NCBI GenBank assembly: GCA_002478485.1
Contig: DLOL01000045.1
Coordinates: forward strand, 1-6,198
Source: Eubacteriaceae bacterium UBA7485
Lineage (GTDB): Bacteria > Bacillota > Clostridia > Eubacteriales > Eubacteriaceae
Direction: 5' to 3'
DNA length: 6,198 nt
This document shows, one piece after another, positions 1-6,198 of the stretch. The position numbers and the translations under genes were made by a program. Within the stretch, counting starts at the first letter, position 1. Every line of letters begins with the position of its first letter. The notes beneath the pieces are model-generated. The model had not been told where the DNA came from, did no database searches, and saw only the letters and a list, made by a program, of their open reading frames with translations.

Positions 1-1
1 C

Positions 2-1387
2 TCTTCTTTAATTTCAGACATGACCGAGAAAGATTGGATAGCAAAAGCCAGAAAAGCTTATAAAAACACTTACGGTTATGAATTTCAGGGAGACAATCTT
101 CTCATTGCAAGAATCAATTTGCTTCTGACTTTTGTTGAGAACTATGAGTGTCAGTTTGGAAAGAGACCGAATCAAAAGATTCTTGATGAGATAGCCGATA
201 TTATTTCCTGGAATATTTTCCAGATGGATGGGCTTAGTTACTGTGTTCCATTGGGTGAGCCAAAGCAGATACAGGAGCAGGTAAGTTTTCTAAGCATGTC
301 TGAAATTAAAGAAGAGAGTCCTTTATGTACCTATAAAACGTGGACGAAAACTAAACAAACATCGTTCGTTAAGAATATAAGAGAAGAAGGTGTGAACATG
401 GCTAAATTTGACTTTGTAATTGGAAATCCTCCTTATCAGATCCAAGATAACGGGAATGGATCTAGTTCAAAACCTATTTATCAAAATTTTGTATTAGAAT
501 CAGAAAAAATATGTAACGATACTACAGTTATGATCACTCCATCTCGATGGTTTAATGGGGGAAAAGGACTTGACTCATTTAGAAATAATATGCTAAATAG
601 CGGAAAGTTAACCAGGATAGTAGATTACCAGAATGCAAAAGATTGTTTTCCAAATGTAAGTATCGGGGGAGGAGTAAATTATTTCGCTTGGAAAGCTAAC
701 AGAGATCCTCACGATACAGATTGTCTTATTACCAATATTATTAATGGAAATGCCAACACAGTTAATAGGTCCTTAACAGAATTTCCTCTTTTTGTTAGAT
801 ATAATAAATCAGTTGAAATCATAAAAAAGGTTATGACATTAAATGAAAAAAGCATAGTAGATTTAATGAGCGCACGTAATCCATTTGGTTTACCTACCAA
901 TACAAAAGGTAAGACAAATATGGAAAAGGGTGATTTACATATCCTTTCTAGTAAAGGTGATTTTTACTTATCCAGGAATGCACTTTCAGAAAAAATAAAT
1001 CCTGATTTTATATCAAATTATAAAGTTATGGTTAGTAGAGTTACATCTGAACATGCTGGTGAACCAGATAAAAGCGGTAAGTATAAAGTTATAGCAAAAA
1101 TGCTAGTACTAGAACCTGATGAAGTTTGTACTGATTCGTATATTATTGGAGGACCAGTAAAAACAAAATTAGAAGCTTTAAATCTATATAAATATCTTTC
1201 TACTAAGTTTGTAAGATTTTTAATTCTCCAAACGCTTTCTTCTATAAATCTAAGTAGAGAGTCTTATCGTTTTGTTCCAACTCAAGATTTTACTGAAGAA
1301 TGGACAGACCAAAAACTTTATGAAAAATATCAGTTATCTGAAGAAGAAATTAGCTTTATTGAAGATACAATAAAACCTTTAAATTAA
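2..1387 (+). CDS. Eco57I-like N6-adenine DNA methyltransferase of an R-M system (5' partial)
   Basis: This is the modification subunit, predicted to methylate adenine N6 at the system's recognition site using S-adenosylmethionine. Counting from the ATG at 20, residues 16-40 (TYGYEFQGDNLLIARINLLL) resemble the motif II/III region that follows the SAM-binding loop, and residues 130-140 carry the catalytic motif IV (FDFVIGNPPYQ, NPPY at nt 425-436). The remaining ~310 residues should include the target recognition region. The C-terminal acidic tail (LYEKYQLSEEEISFIEDTIK) looks typical of Eco57I-type methylases. The frame stays open to the left edge, the ATG at 20 has no Shine-Dalgarno sequence, and motifs X and I are absent, so I infer that the true start lies outside the window. 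The restriction subunit follows 12 bases later. From about 480 onward the gene is markedly AT-rich. The methyltransferase call is firm; its DNA specificity is unknown. Confidence 0.88.
   Translation, partial: SSLISDMTEKDWIAKARKAYKNTYGYEFQGDNLLIARINLLLTFVENYECQFGKRPNQKILDEIADIISWNIFQMDGLSYCVPLGEPKQIQEQVSFLSMSEIKEESPLCTYKTWTKTKQTSFVKNIREEGVNMAKFDFVIGNPPYQIQDNGNGSSSKPIYQNFVLESEKICNDTTVMITPSRWFNGGKGLDSFRNNMLNSGKLTRIVDYQNAKDCFPNVSIGGGVNYFAWKANRDPHDTDCLITNIINGNANTVNRSLTEFPLFVRYNKSVEIIKKVMTLNEKSIVDLMSARNPFGLPTNTKGKTNMEKGDLHILSSKGDFYLSRNALSEKINPDFISNYKVMVSRVTSEHAGEPDKSGKYKVIAKMLVLEPDEVCTDSYIIGGPVKTKLEALNLYKYLSTKFVRFLILQTLSSINLSRESYRFVPTQDFTEEWTDQKLYEKYQLSEEEISFIEDTIKPLN
381..400 (+). promoter_or_regulatory. 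Possible internal ribosome binding site and in-frame start in the methyltransferase gene
   Basis: A purine-rich stretch (gagaagaagg, 381-390) lies 7 bases before an in-frame ATG at 398. That codon begins MAKFDFVIGNPPYQ, immediately ahead of catalytic motif IV. The match to AGGAGG is good but not perfect. It could allow a shorter product carrying motif IV and the recognition region, or be a relic of a formerly separate gene. It may also be chance in a Lys/Glu-rich coding stretch. Confidence 0.3.
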
Positions 1388-1399
1388 GCATTATCAATA

Positions 1400-4300
1400 A
1401 TGAGAAATACTATGAATAAAATTGTATTAACAACCTTAGAAAAATATGTCCCAATGATCTATGCATATACATCTCCTGGAGTAACATATCTAGATGGAAT
1501 GACCAAGATCGGTTACACAGAACAGAATGTTATGGACCGGATTAAACAGCAGACCCATACTGCAGGGATTGAGCCGAAACTTGAATGGAAAGGGAATGCG
1601 ATCTATGATGACGGCTCAGGTGAGCCCTTTACGGATCATGATTTTCACAACTATCTTTCCAAACTAAATTATCCAAGAAAACAAAAGACAGAATGGTTCA
1701 ACATATCGGGAGAAGAATCTAAAAAACGTTTTCAAGAGTTTAGAGAGAACCATGGACGGATCGAAAAAACTTCAAACCTGGTTCCATACAAGCTTAGGGA
1801 TGAGCAGGATAAAGCGGTTAAAAAGACGTTAGCTTATATAGACAACCATCCAGGCGGCGAGTTTTTATGGAATGCGAAACCAAGATTCGGGAAGACGCTT
1901 GCCGCATATGACTTGATTTTAGAGATGAAGGAAAAGATCGGAGAAGACGGAGAGCCGGAACCGAAGAATATTCTGATTGTGACGAACCGTCCCGCCACTT
2001 CCACATCCTGGTATAAAGACTATGAAAAGTTCCTTGGCCTTGAATCCGGATTTCGCTTTATCAGCGAAGACAGCAATATTAAACATGAAAAACTGGTATT
2101 AAGTCGAAAAGACTATAACAACTTGATTCTGGAAAAAGGTGAGTATCCGCCATATATTGAATTCATCTCTCTGCAAGACCTGAAAGGATCTAAGTACTTC
2201 GGAGGAACCCATGACAAGCTTGGTTACGTGAAAAACGTGGACTGGGATTTGGTCATCATCGATGAAGCCCACGAAGGAGTGGACACATTCAAGACAGATG
2301 TCGCGTTCAGCCAGATCAAAAGAGATTTTACGCTTCATCTGTCAGGCACCCCGTTTAAAGCGCTTGCTAGTAAACATTTTGAGAAAGACGCCATTTACAA
2401 CTGGACTTATGCGGACGAGCAAAATAAGAAGAGGGAATTTCAGGAAAAAGCCGACCGGGAAGAAATTGCGAATCCTTATACGGATCTTCCGAAACTTAAC
2501 ATGTTCACGTACCGGATGAGCGATATCATTGCAGATGAAATTGATAAAGGGATGGAGCTAGAAGGGGAGACTGTCGAATACGCGTTTGATCTGAACGAGT
2601 TTTTCAAGACTAAAGAAAATGGAAAGTTTGAGCATGAAGAATCAGTCGACCGATTTTTAGACGCGCTGACTACTCAGAAAAAGTTTCCGTTTTCCACAGA
2701 AGAACTTCGAGATGAACTGAAACATACATTCTGGATCCTGGACCGCGTGGACAGCGCGAAAGCGTTAAAGAAGAAGCTGGATCAACACCCGGTTTTTCAA
2801 GATTATGAAGTGATTCTTGCGGCAGGGGACGGAAGGATCGATGAAAATGAGTCGGCTGAGAAATCCTATAAAAAAGTCACGGAAGCCATTAAAAAGCATG
2901 ATAAAACCATAACGCTCTCCGTTGGTCAGCTGACAACCGGTGTAACCATTCCCGAATGGACCGGCGTTCTTATGCTTGCGAACGTGAAGAGCCCTAGTCT
3001 CTATATGCAGGCGGCTTTCAGAGCGCAGAATCCATTAAAATACACCAAAGACGGTGTCAATTACCGGAAAGAAAATGCGTATCTGTTTGATTTTGATCCT
3101 GCAAGAACCTTGCAGGTTTATGAACAGTTTGCGAATGATCTGATTCCGAAGACAAACGGCGGCGGAGGAACGGCTGCTGACCGGGAAGCGAACATCAAAG
3201 AGCTTCTCAACTTCTTTCCAGTTATCGGTGAAGATGAAAACGGTGAGATGATCGAGCTTGACGCGGAAAGCGTGCTCAGTATTCCGAGGAAAATCTACTC
3301 AGAAGAAGTAGTCAGAAGAGGATTCATGTCCGATTTCCTCTTTCAGAACATTACCAATGTTTTCCACGCGCCGAAAGAAATTATCGAAATCATCGGAAAG
3401 TTTGAGCCTCAGAAAGAACCGAAAGAAAAAATCAAGCTCCCGGATGATGAAACAAGAAAAAAATTCAATTTCGATGATGAGGGCCATCCCGTAGTGAACG
3501 AAACAGGAATTCTTTTAGAGTGCGAGAGCATTTTTGGTCCGAAGGTCTACGACGAGGTAAAAACTTCATATACCGATACCATCGAAAAGGAAATTCAAAA
3601 GCAAGAGGAAAAACCTAGAAAGAAAAATTATGAAGGTTTTAAATCAAATATTGTCGACGCATTTTCCGGTCCGCTTATGAATCAAACCAAAGAAGTCTTT
3701 AAAGGAGACATTCACGGAAAAGCGCAGGAAAAGAACCTTGAGAAAATTATCAAGGACAGTGTGGAAGGGCAAATAAACAAAATATTTGTTGATTACCAGG
3801 TTGAACATAACCAGGCCGTAAAGGATTCTGAAACCGAATATAAAGCGGCGAAGACAGAAGAAGAAAAAAAGCAGGTTGAAGAAGAAAGCCGTCAAAAGAT
3901 TCAGGAAATTAACGAAAAACTAGAAGATCAGCTTGAAGAAAGACATGAAGAGATTATTGCAGAAGCTTCAAAAGAAGCGGTCAAACAGATTGAAACCGTC
4001 AAGCTTGTGAAAGAGCAGGATCAAATCGAGTCCGGAATTAAAGACCATCTGAGAGGTTTTTCGAGAACCATTCCGAGTTTTCTCATGGCTTACGGAGATG
4101 AGAACACCACGCTTGAGAGCTTTGACAAGATCGTTCCGGATGAGGTCTTCCAGGAAGTGACCGGCATCACACTAAACCAGTTCCGACTTCTTCGAGATGG
4201 CGGAGAAATTAAGGACGCGGATACAGGAGAGATTAAAGATTTCTACGGTCACCTGTTTGATGAAGTGGTGTTCAACGACGCAGTTAAGAATTTTCTTCAT

Positions 4301-4780
4301 AAAAAAGAAGAACTCTCAGACTATTTTGATGAGAGTGCGAGTGAAGATATTTTCGACTTTATTCCACCTCAGAAGACCAACCAGATCTTCACGCCGAAGT
4401 GGGTGGTAAAGAAGATGGTGGACGAGCTTGAAGAGCAGAGTCCCGGATGCTTTGACGATCCGGAGAAGACGTTCCTCGACCCGTACATGAAATCCGGCCT
4501 TTATCCCGCGGAGATTATCAAGCGTCTTTATAGAAGCGAGAAGATGAAAGCGGCCTTCCCGGATGAGGAAGAGAGACTGAAACATATCATCGAAAATCAG
4601 GTCTACGGACTTGCACCGACCGAGATCATCTACGAGATCTCGAAAAACTTCATCCTGGGTTCTGAGAAGATGAAGAAGATTGAAAAGAACAACTTCAGAA
4701 AACTGGATGCGCTTCCGTATGTCAAAGAAGGTACGCTTAGCGAAGAACTTGACAAGCTTTTTCCTGAACGCGCAGAATAA
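1400..4780 (+). CDS. R-M restriction subunit: GIY-YIG-like nuclease, SF2 helicase and degenerate methyltransferase C-terminus
   Basis: This is predicted to be the ATP-driven DNA translocase and nuclease of the R-M system. Residues ~18-100 resemble a GIY-YIG/T5orf172 nuclease: IYAY at 20-23, KIGYT at 36-40, Arg47, and Glu98 in TEWF. Residues ~130-560 are a superfamily 2 helicase core: Walker A-like PRFGKT (161-166), motif Ia near 191-204, DEAH (288-291), SGTP (315-318), motif V LTTGVTIP (511-518), and an unusual motif VI QAAFRAQ (537-543). Residues ~800-880 are highly charged and probably a coiled coil. Residues 994-1090 resemble methyltransferase motif X (NQIFTPKWVVKKMVDEL) and a degenerate motif I (FLDPYMKSGLY). 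There is no NPPY. The gene starts 12 bases after the methyltransferase stop with no clear Shine-Dalgarno sequence, which suggests translational coupling; the ATG at 1412 is an alternative start. The first ~30 codons are much more AT-rich than the rest. I know of similar large helicases beside Eco57I-type methylases, but cannot assign a formal R-M type. Confidence 0.87.
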   Translation: MRNTMNKIVLTTLEKYVPMIYAYTSPGVTYLDGMTKIGYTEQNVMDRIKQQTHTAGIEPKLEWKGNAIYDDGSGEPFTDHDFHNYLSKLNYPRKQKTEWFNISGEESKKRFQEFRENHGRIEKTSNLVPYKLRDEQDKAVKKTLAYIDNHPGGEFLWNAKPRFGKTLAAYDLILEMKEKIGEDGEPEPKNILIVTNRPATSTSWYKDYEKFLGLESGFRFISEDSNIKHEKLVLSRKDYNNLILEKGEYPPYIEFISLQDLKGSKYFGGTHDKLGYVKNVDWDLVIIDEAHEGVDTFKTDVAFSQIKRDFTLHLSGTPFKALASKHFEKDAIYNWTYADEQNKKREFQEKADREEIANPYTDLPKLNMFTYRMSDIIADEIDKGMELEGETVEYAFDLNEFFKTKENGKFEHEESVDRFLDALTTQKKFPFSTEELRDELKHTFWILDRVDSAKALKKKLDQHPVFQDYEVILAAGDGRIDENESAEKSYKKVTEAIKKHDKTITLSVGQLTTGVTIPEWTGVLMLANVKSPSLYMQAAFRAQNPLKYTKDGVNYRKENAYLFDFDPARTLQVYEQFANDLIPKTNGGGGTAADREANIKELLNFFPVIGEDENGEMIELDAESVLSIPRKIYSEEVVRRGFMSDFLFQNITNVFHAPKEIIEIIGKFEPQKEPKEKIKLPDDETRKKFNFDDEGHPVVNETGILLECESIFGPKVYDEVKTSYTDTIEKEIQKQEEKPRKKNYEGFKSNIVDAFSGPLMNQTKEVFKGDIHGKAQEKNLEKIIKDSVEGQINKIFVDYQVEHNQAVKDSETEYKAAKTEEEKKQVEEESRQKIQEINEKLEDQLEERHEEIIAEASKEAVKQIETVKLVKEQDQIESGIKDHLRGFSRTIPSFLMAYGDENTTLESFDKIVPDEVFQEVTGITLNQFRLLRDGGEIKDADTGEIKDFYGHLFDEVVFNDAVKNFLHKKEELSDYFDESASEDIFDFIPPQKTNQIFTPKWVVKKMVDELEEQSPGCFDDPEKTFLDPYMKSGLYPAEIIKRLYRSEKMKAAFPDEEERLKHIIENQVYGLAPTEIIYEISKNFILGSEKMKKIEKNNFRKLDALPYVKEGTLSEELDKLFPERAE

Positions 4781-4798
4781 TTCAATAAAACTTTCTGA

Positions 4799-4828
4799 TG
4801 TCCTCTGAAGATTCAGGGGGCATTTTTT
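4799..4828 (+). terminator. Intrinsic terminator of the R-M operon
   Basis: An 11-bp stem is formed by 4799-4809 and 4812-4822, including two G-U pairs; in practice the loop is about 4 bases. Six T residues follow directly (4823-4828). It begins 18 bases after the restriction gene's stop codon, which is the expected place for the operon's 3' end. Confidence 0.85.
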
Positions 4829-4865
4829 AAAGAGAAATCCCCCGGTGAAGTGGAAAACCGGGGGA
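4829..4865 (-). terminator. Probable intrinsic terminator for leftward transcription
   Basis: A perfect 9-bp inverted repeat (tcccccggt at 4838-4846, accggggga at 4857-4865) has a 10-base loop. Read on the - strand, the GC-rich stem is followed by the T-rich tail tttctcttt (4837-4829). On the + strand the stem has no T tract. It could end read-through from proB or transcription of the possible relic gene at 4914-5120. Together with the + strand terminator it insulates two convergent units. Confidence 0.6.
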
Positions 4866-4913
4866 CCGCTCTGCAGAACGGGACCGGACCGGAATCAGGG
4901 AAACCGGCCCGTG

Positions 4914-5120
4914 CTATGGGGTGTGATTATATAAGAGTCGTTTACTTCTGTTGTAGTCCCGTCCTGAAAGAACATCCATGAAGCGGCGGTGAAGAGAATG
5001 TATGGCGATTGTAGGACTGAAATCAGGAATTCCTTCCGCCATCCGCTCCATGTGAGTGAACATGAGATACAGGATCTCGTTTGTCCGTGCATGACCAAAG
5101 AATAAACTGAGATGCGTAGC
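4914..5120 (-). pseudogene. Possible 5'-truncated gene relic, unknown function
   Basis: On the - strand a frame is open from 5120 to a TAG at 4914-4916 (68 codons plus stop), just after an in-frame TAA. It reads through protein-like sequence with mixed hydrophobic and charged residues, for example EILYLMFTHMERMAEGIPDF and IAIHSLHRRFMDVL. The first ATG comes only ~19 codons in (or later) and has no good ribosome binding site. It ends about 49 bases before a hairpin that works as a - strand terminator, as expected for the 3' end of a real gene. I do not recognise the family. The codon-aligned + strand frame is also open over part of the region, so the coding strand, and coding itself, are uncertain. 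Confidence 0.25.
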
Positions 5121-5261
5121 TTATGCGCAAGTCATACGTTTTTAGGGGGCTTTGAAATGGTCTGTATCCCTTGTTCTGATTCTAATATATAGCATTGCGT
5201 TAAATTATTAAAGACTGTTTTTAAACATACATAATTGATAAAATAATAAGTATAAACCATG

Positions 5262-5329
5262 TTATAGGTAGACATAATAAACTAATTTGATTTCACCTAT
5301 AAGAAAAAACACAACACAAAATCAAATTA
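5262..5329. repeat. Two interlocking perfect inverted repeats (pseudoknot-like layout)
   Basis: Repeat A pairs ttataggt (5262-5269) with acctataa (5295-5302), 8 bp. Repeat B pairs taatttgattt (5283-5293) with aaatcaaatta (5319-5329), 11 bp. The left arm of B lies inside the loop of A and the right arm of A lies inside the loop of B, with one base (5294) between B-left and A-right. As RNA this is the topology of an H-type pseudoknot with a 13-base first loop and a 16-base A-rich last loop (5303-5318), or of two mutually exclusive hairpins. As DNA the arms could be paired operator sites. The stems are AT-rich and therefore weak. No function can be assigned. Confidence 0.5.
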
Positions 5330-5343
5330 TCAACGAATATTGA

Positions 5344-6147
5344 TTATAATGTCGTTTTTGGAAGAAACCGGGTTCCCGGATGGCCCCCGTGAAGGATCGT
5401 ATAAAGATTGTCGGCTTTCTTTCCGTGTGTAATCACCGTCTCGATCCCGTTTGAAACCGCGAGTGAAGCGGCCTTGATCTTTGTCTTCATTCCGCCGGTT
5501 CCGCGCCTGGACCCGGCACTTCCGGCGAGACTGAGAAGATCCGAATCAATGGATTCAACTTCTCTTATGAGTTTGGCTTCGGGATAGAATCTTGGGTCTT
5601 TGTCGTAAAATCCCTCGATATCGGAGAGAATCACAAGTCTTGAAGCGCGGCAAAGCACCGCGACGACCGCCGAGAGCATATCATTATCCCCGAAGAGCCG
5701 CTCTTCAGACTCAATCTCCGTGTATGAGACCGAATCGTTTTCGTTTACAACCGGAAGAATACCGGTCTGGAGAAGGGTGTTGAATGTACGGGTGAGATTA
5801 TCTTTTTTTTCCTCCTGGTGGATATCTTCTGCATTTAAAAGGATTTGCGCGATGGTCTGGTCATAGTCTCCGAAGAACTTATCATAGAGAAACATCATCC
5901 GGCTCTGCCCAACGGCGGCGGCTGCCTGCTTTTGGGAGATACTGAGTCCAAAGTCCTTCCATTTCAGCTTTCCGCGTCCAACCGCGATGGCGCCGGATGA
6001 GACTAAAATCACCTCATATCCCATGTTATGAATGTCGGATAGGACCCGGCAAAGATTGTCAAAAGCCCGGAGATCGACCTGCCCGAGCTCGTTTGTCAGC
6101 GTAGAAGTTCCGACTTTCACAACGATCCGGTTTTGATATAACCCCAT
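5344..6147 (-). CDS. proB: Glutamate 5-kinase, kinase domain only
   Basis: ProB phosphorylates L-glutamate with ATP to glutamyl 5-phosphate, the first step of cytosolic proline synthesis. The 267-residue protein is an amino-acid-kinase fold. It has KVGTST at 11-16 (phosphate binding), VSSGAIAVG at 49-57, VVNENDSVS at 133-141 (glutamate binding), FGDNDMLSA at 152-160, LSDIEGFYDKDPR at 174-186 and the nucleotide-site GTGGMKTKI at 216-224. It ends at GTRFLPKTTL, about where the C-terminal PUA domain starts in ~370-residue ProB proteins, so this is a PUA-less form. I chose the ATG at 6147 over the in-frame ATG at 6174 because it has a GAGG core 6 bases upstream and begins directly at the kinase fold, and because the longer start would overlap the preceding gene. 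proA is not next to it, so that step must be encoded elsewhere. Confidence 0.95.
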   Translation of the reverse strand: MGLYQNRIVVKVGTSTLTNELGQVDLRAFDNLCRVLSDIHNMGYEVILVSSGAIAVGRGKLKWKDFGLSISQKQAAAAVGQSRMMFLYDKFFGDYDQTIAQILLNAEDIHQEEKKDNLTRTFNTLLQTGILPVVNENDSVSYTEIESEERLFGDNDMLSAVVAVLCRASRLVILSDIEGFYDKDPRFYPEAKLIREVESIDSDLLSLAGSAGSRRGTGGMKTKIKAASLAVSNGIETVITHGKKADNLYTILHGGHPGTRFLPKTTL

Positions 6148-6157
6148 CTCACACCTC
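6148..6157 (-). promoter_or_regulatory. Ribosome binding site deciding the proB start
   Basis: On the - strand GAGGTG (6157-6152) precedes the ATG at 6147; the GAGG core is 6 bases away. The alternative ATG at 6174 has no comparable sequence before it in the visible bases. The site overlaps the last codons and stop of the preceding gene. Confidence 0.7.
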
Positions 6158-6198
6158 GATAACGACCGCTTCATGTCCGGTATATGGAAGAAGCTTCT
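6149..6198 (-). CDS. C-terminal end of an unidentified gene upstream of proB (partial)
   Basis: The - strand frame entering from the right edge reads KLLPYTGHEAVVIEV and stops at TGA (6151-6149), one base before the proB ATG. The tight junction, with proB's Shine-Dalgarno sequence inside the last codons, is typical of coupled operon genes and is the main support for coding. Only about 15 residues are visible, too few to name the protein. Confidence 0.5.
   Translation of the reverse strand, partial: KLLPYTGHEAVVIEV

Larger units (their letters stand above)
4866..5343. other. Intergenic stretch without a confident gene
   Basis: No convincing complete gene is present. The left part (to about 5150) is GC-rich and contains short repeated GGACCGG/ACCGG words near 4881-4910 and an open - strand frame that may be a gene relic. 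The right part (about 5171-5343) is only about a quarter GC, far below both flanks, and carries two interlocking inverted repeats. I found no tRNA-like fold, CRISPR array or transposase. No promoter matches the consensus well enough to be called on either strand. Confidence 0.6.

Noticed and set aside
4895..5098. A 67-codon - strand frame with an ATG, overlapping the possible relic
   Set aside because: Its translation (rich in Ser, Thr, Cys and Trp) looks less protein-like than the neighbouring - strand frame ending at 4914, and it has no ribosome binding site or recognisable motif.
4960..5105. A + strand frame ending at TAA near 5105 (…HEIQDLVCPCMTKE)
   Set aside because: It is codon-aligned with the - strand frame, so its openness may be a mirror effect; no start signal, and the + strand terminator lies upstream with no promoter seen.
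5130..5275. A ~47-codon - strand frame in the AT-rich islet (starting MSTYNMVYTYYF)
   Set aside because: AT-rich sequence gives such frames by chance; there is no Shine-Dalgarno sequence and no recognisable family.
5160..5343. Candidate -35/-10 pairs in the AT-rich islet (for example TTGATT with a 17-base spacer to TTATAG on the - strand)
   Set aside because: All pairs match the consensus poorly in at least one hexamer, and AT-rich DNA yields many such matches, so no promoter is called.
5800..5812. Run of eight A on the - strand inside proB, a possible slippage site
   Set aside because: The frame is intact on both sides and the run encodes an ordinary Glu-Lys-Lys stretch; a single short run gives no evidence of phase variation.
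1..6198. CRISPR array, tRNA or rRNA gene, insertion sequence or attachment-site repeats
   Set aside because: No regularly spaced repeats, clover-leaf fold, transposase or paired direct repeats flanking the R-M operon were found by eye; the left end of the operon is outside the window.

Overview
The window looks like a chromosomal segment of a low-to-moderate GC Gram-positive bacterium (Bacillota). This is judged from Shine-Dalgarno-type start sites, intrinsic terminators, Lys/Glu-rich proteins and a short glutamate 5-kinase. I cannot name the genus from the sequence alone.

Bases 1-4780 hold the end of a restriction-modification (R-M) operon on the + strand. The first gene is the C-terminal part of an Eco57I-like N6-adenine DNA methyltransferase (NPPY motif visible, SAM-binding motif I off the left edge). 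Twelve bases later comes a 1126-residue restriction subunit. It joins an N-terminal GIY-YIG-like nuclease domain, a superfamily 2 helicase/translocase core, a charged coiled coil, and a C-terminal segment that resembles the first half of an adenine methyltransferase but lacks its SAM-binding residues. The methyltransferase should protect host DNA, while the second protein should translocate on and cut unmodified DNA. An intrinsic terminator (4799-4828) closes the operon.

Bases 4781-5343 form a 563-bp intergenic stretch. It contains the + strand terminator, a second hairpin that reads as a terminator on the - strand (4829-4865), a GC-rich part with a possible decayed reading frame on the - strand (4914-5120), and a very AT-rich islet (about 5171-5345, roughly a quarter GC). 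The islet carries two interlocking perfect inverted repeats with the layout of an H-type pseudoknot.

Bases 5344-6147 encode ProB, glutamate 5-kinase, on the - strand and converging on the R-M operon. It has the kinase domain only, without a PUA domain. The last codons of an unidentified upstream gene (6149-6198) lie one base before its start, so proB is probably translated as part of an operon. proA is not adjacent.

The main points of interest are the degenerate methyltransferase half inside the restriction subunit, a sharp AT-rich block covering the methyltransferase recognition region and the first ~30 codons of the restriction gene (suggesting a module swap), and the interlocked repeats in the AT-rich islet. 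The R-M operon itself looks like a member of a known but poorly characterised family rather than a wholly new system.
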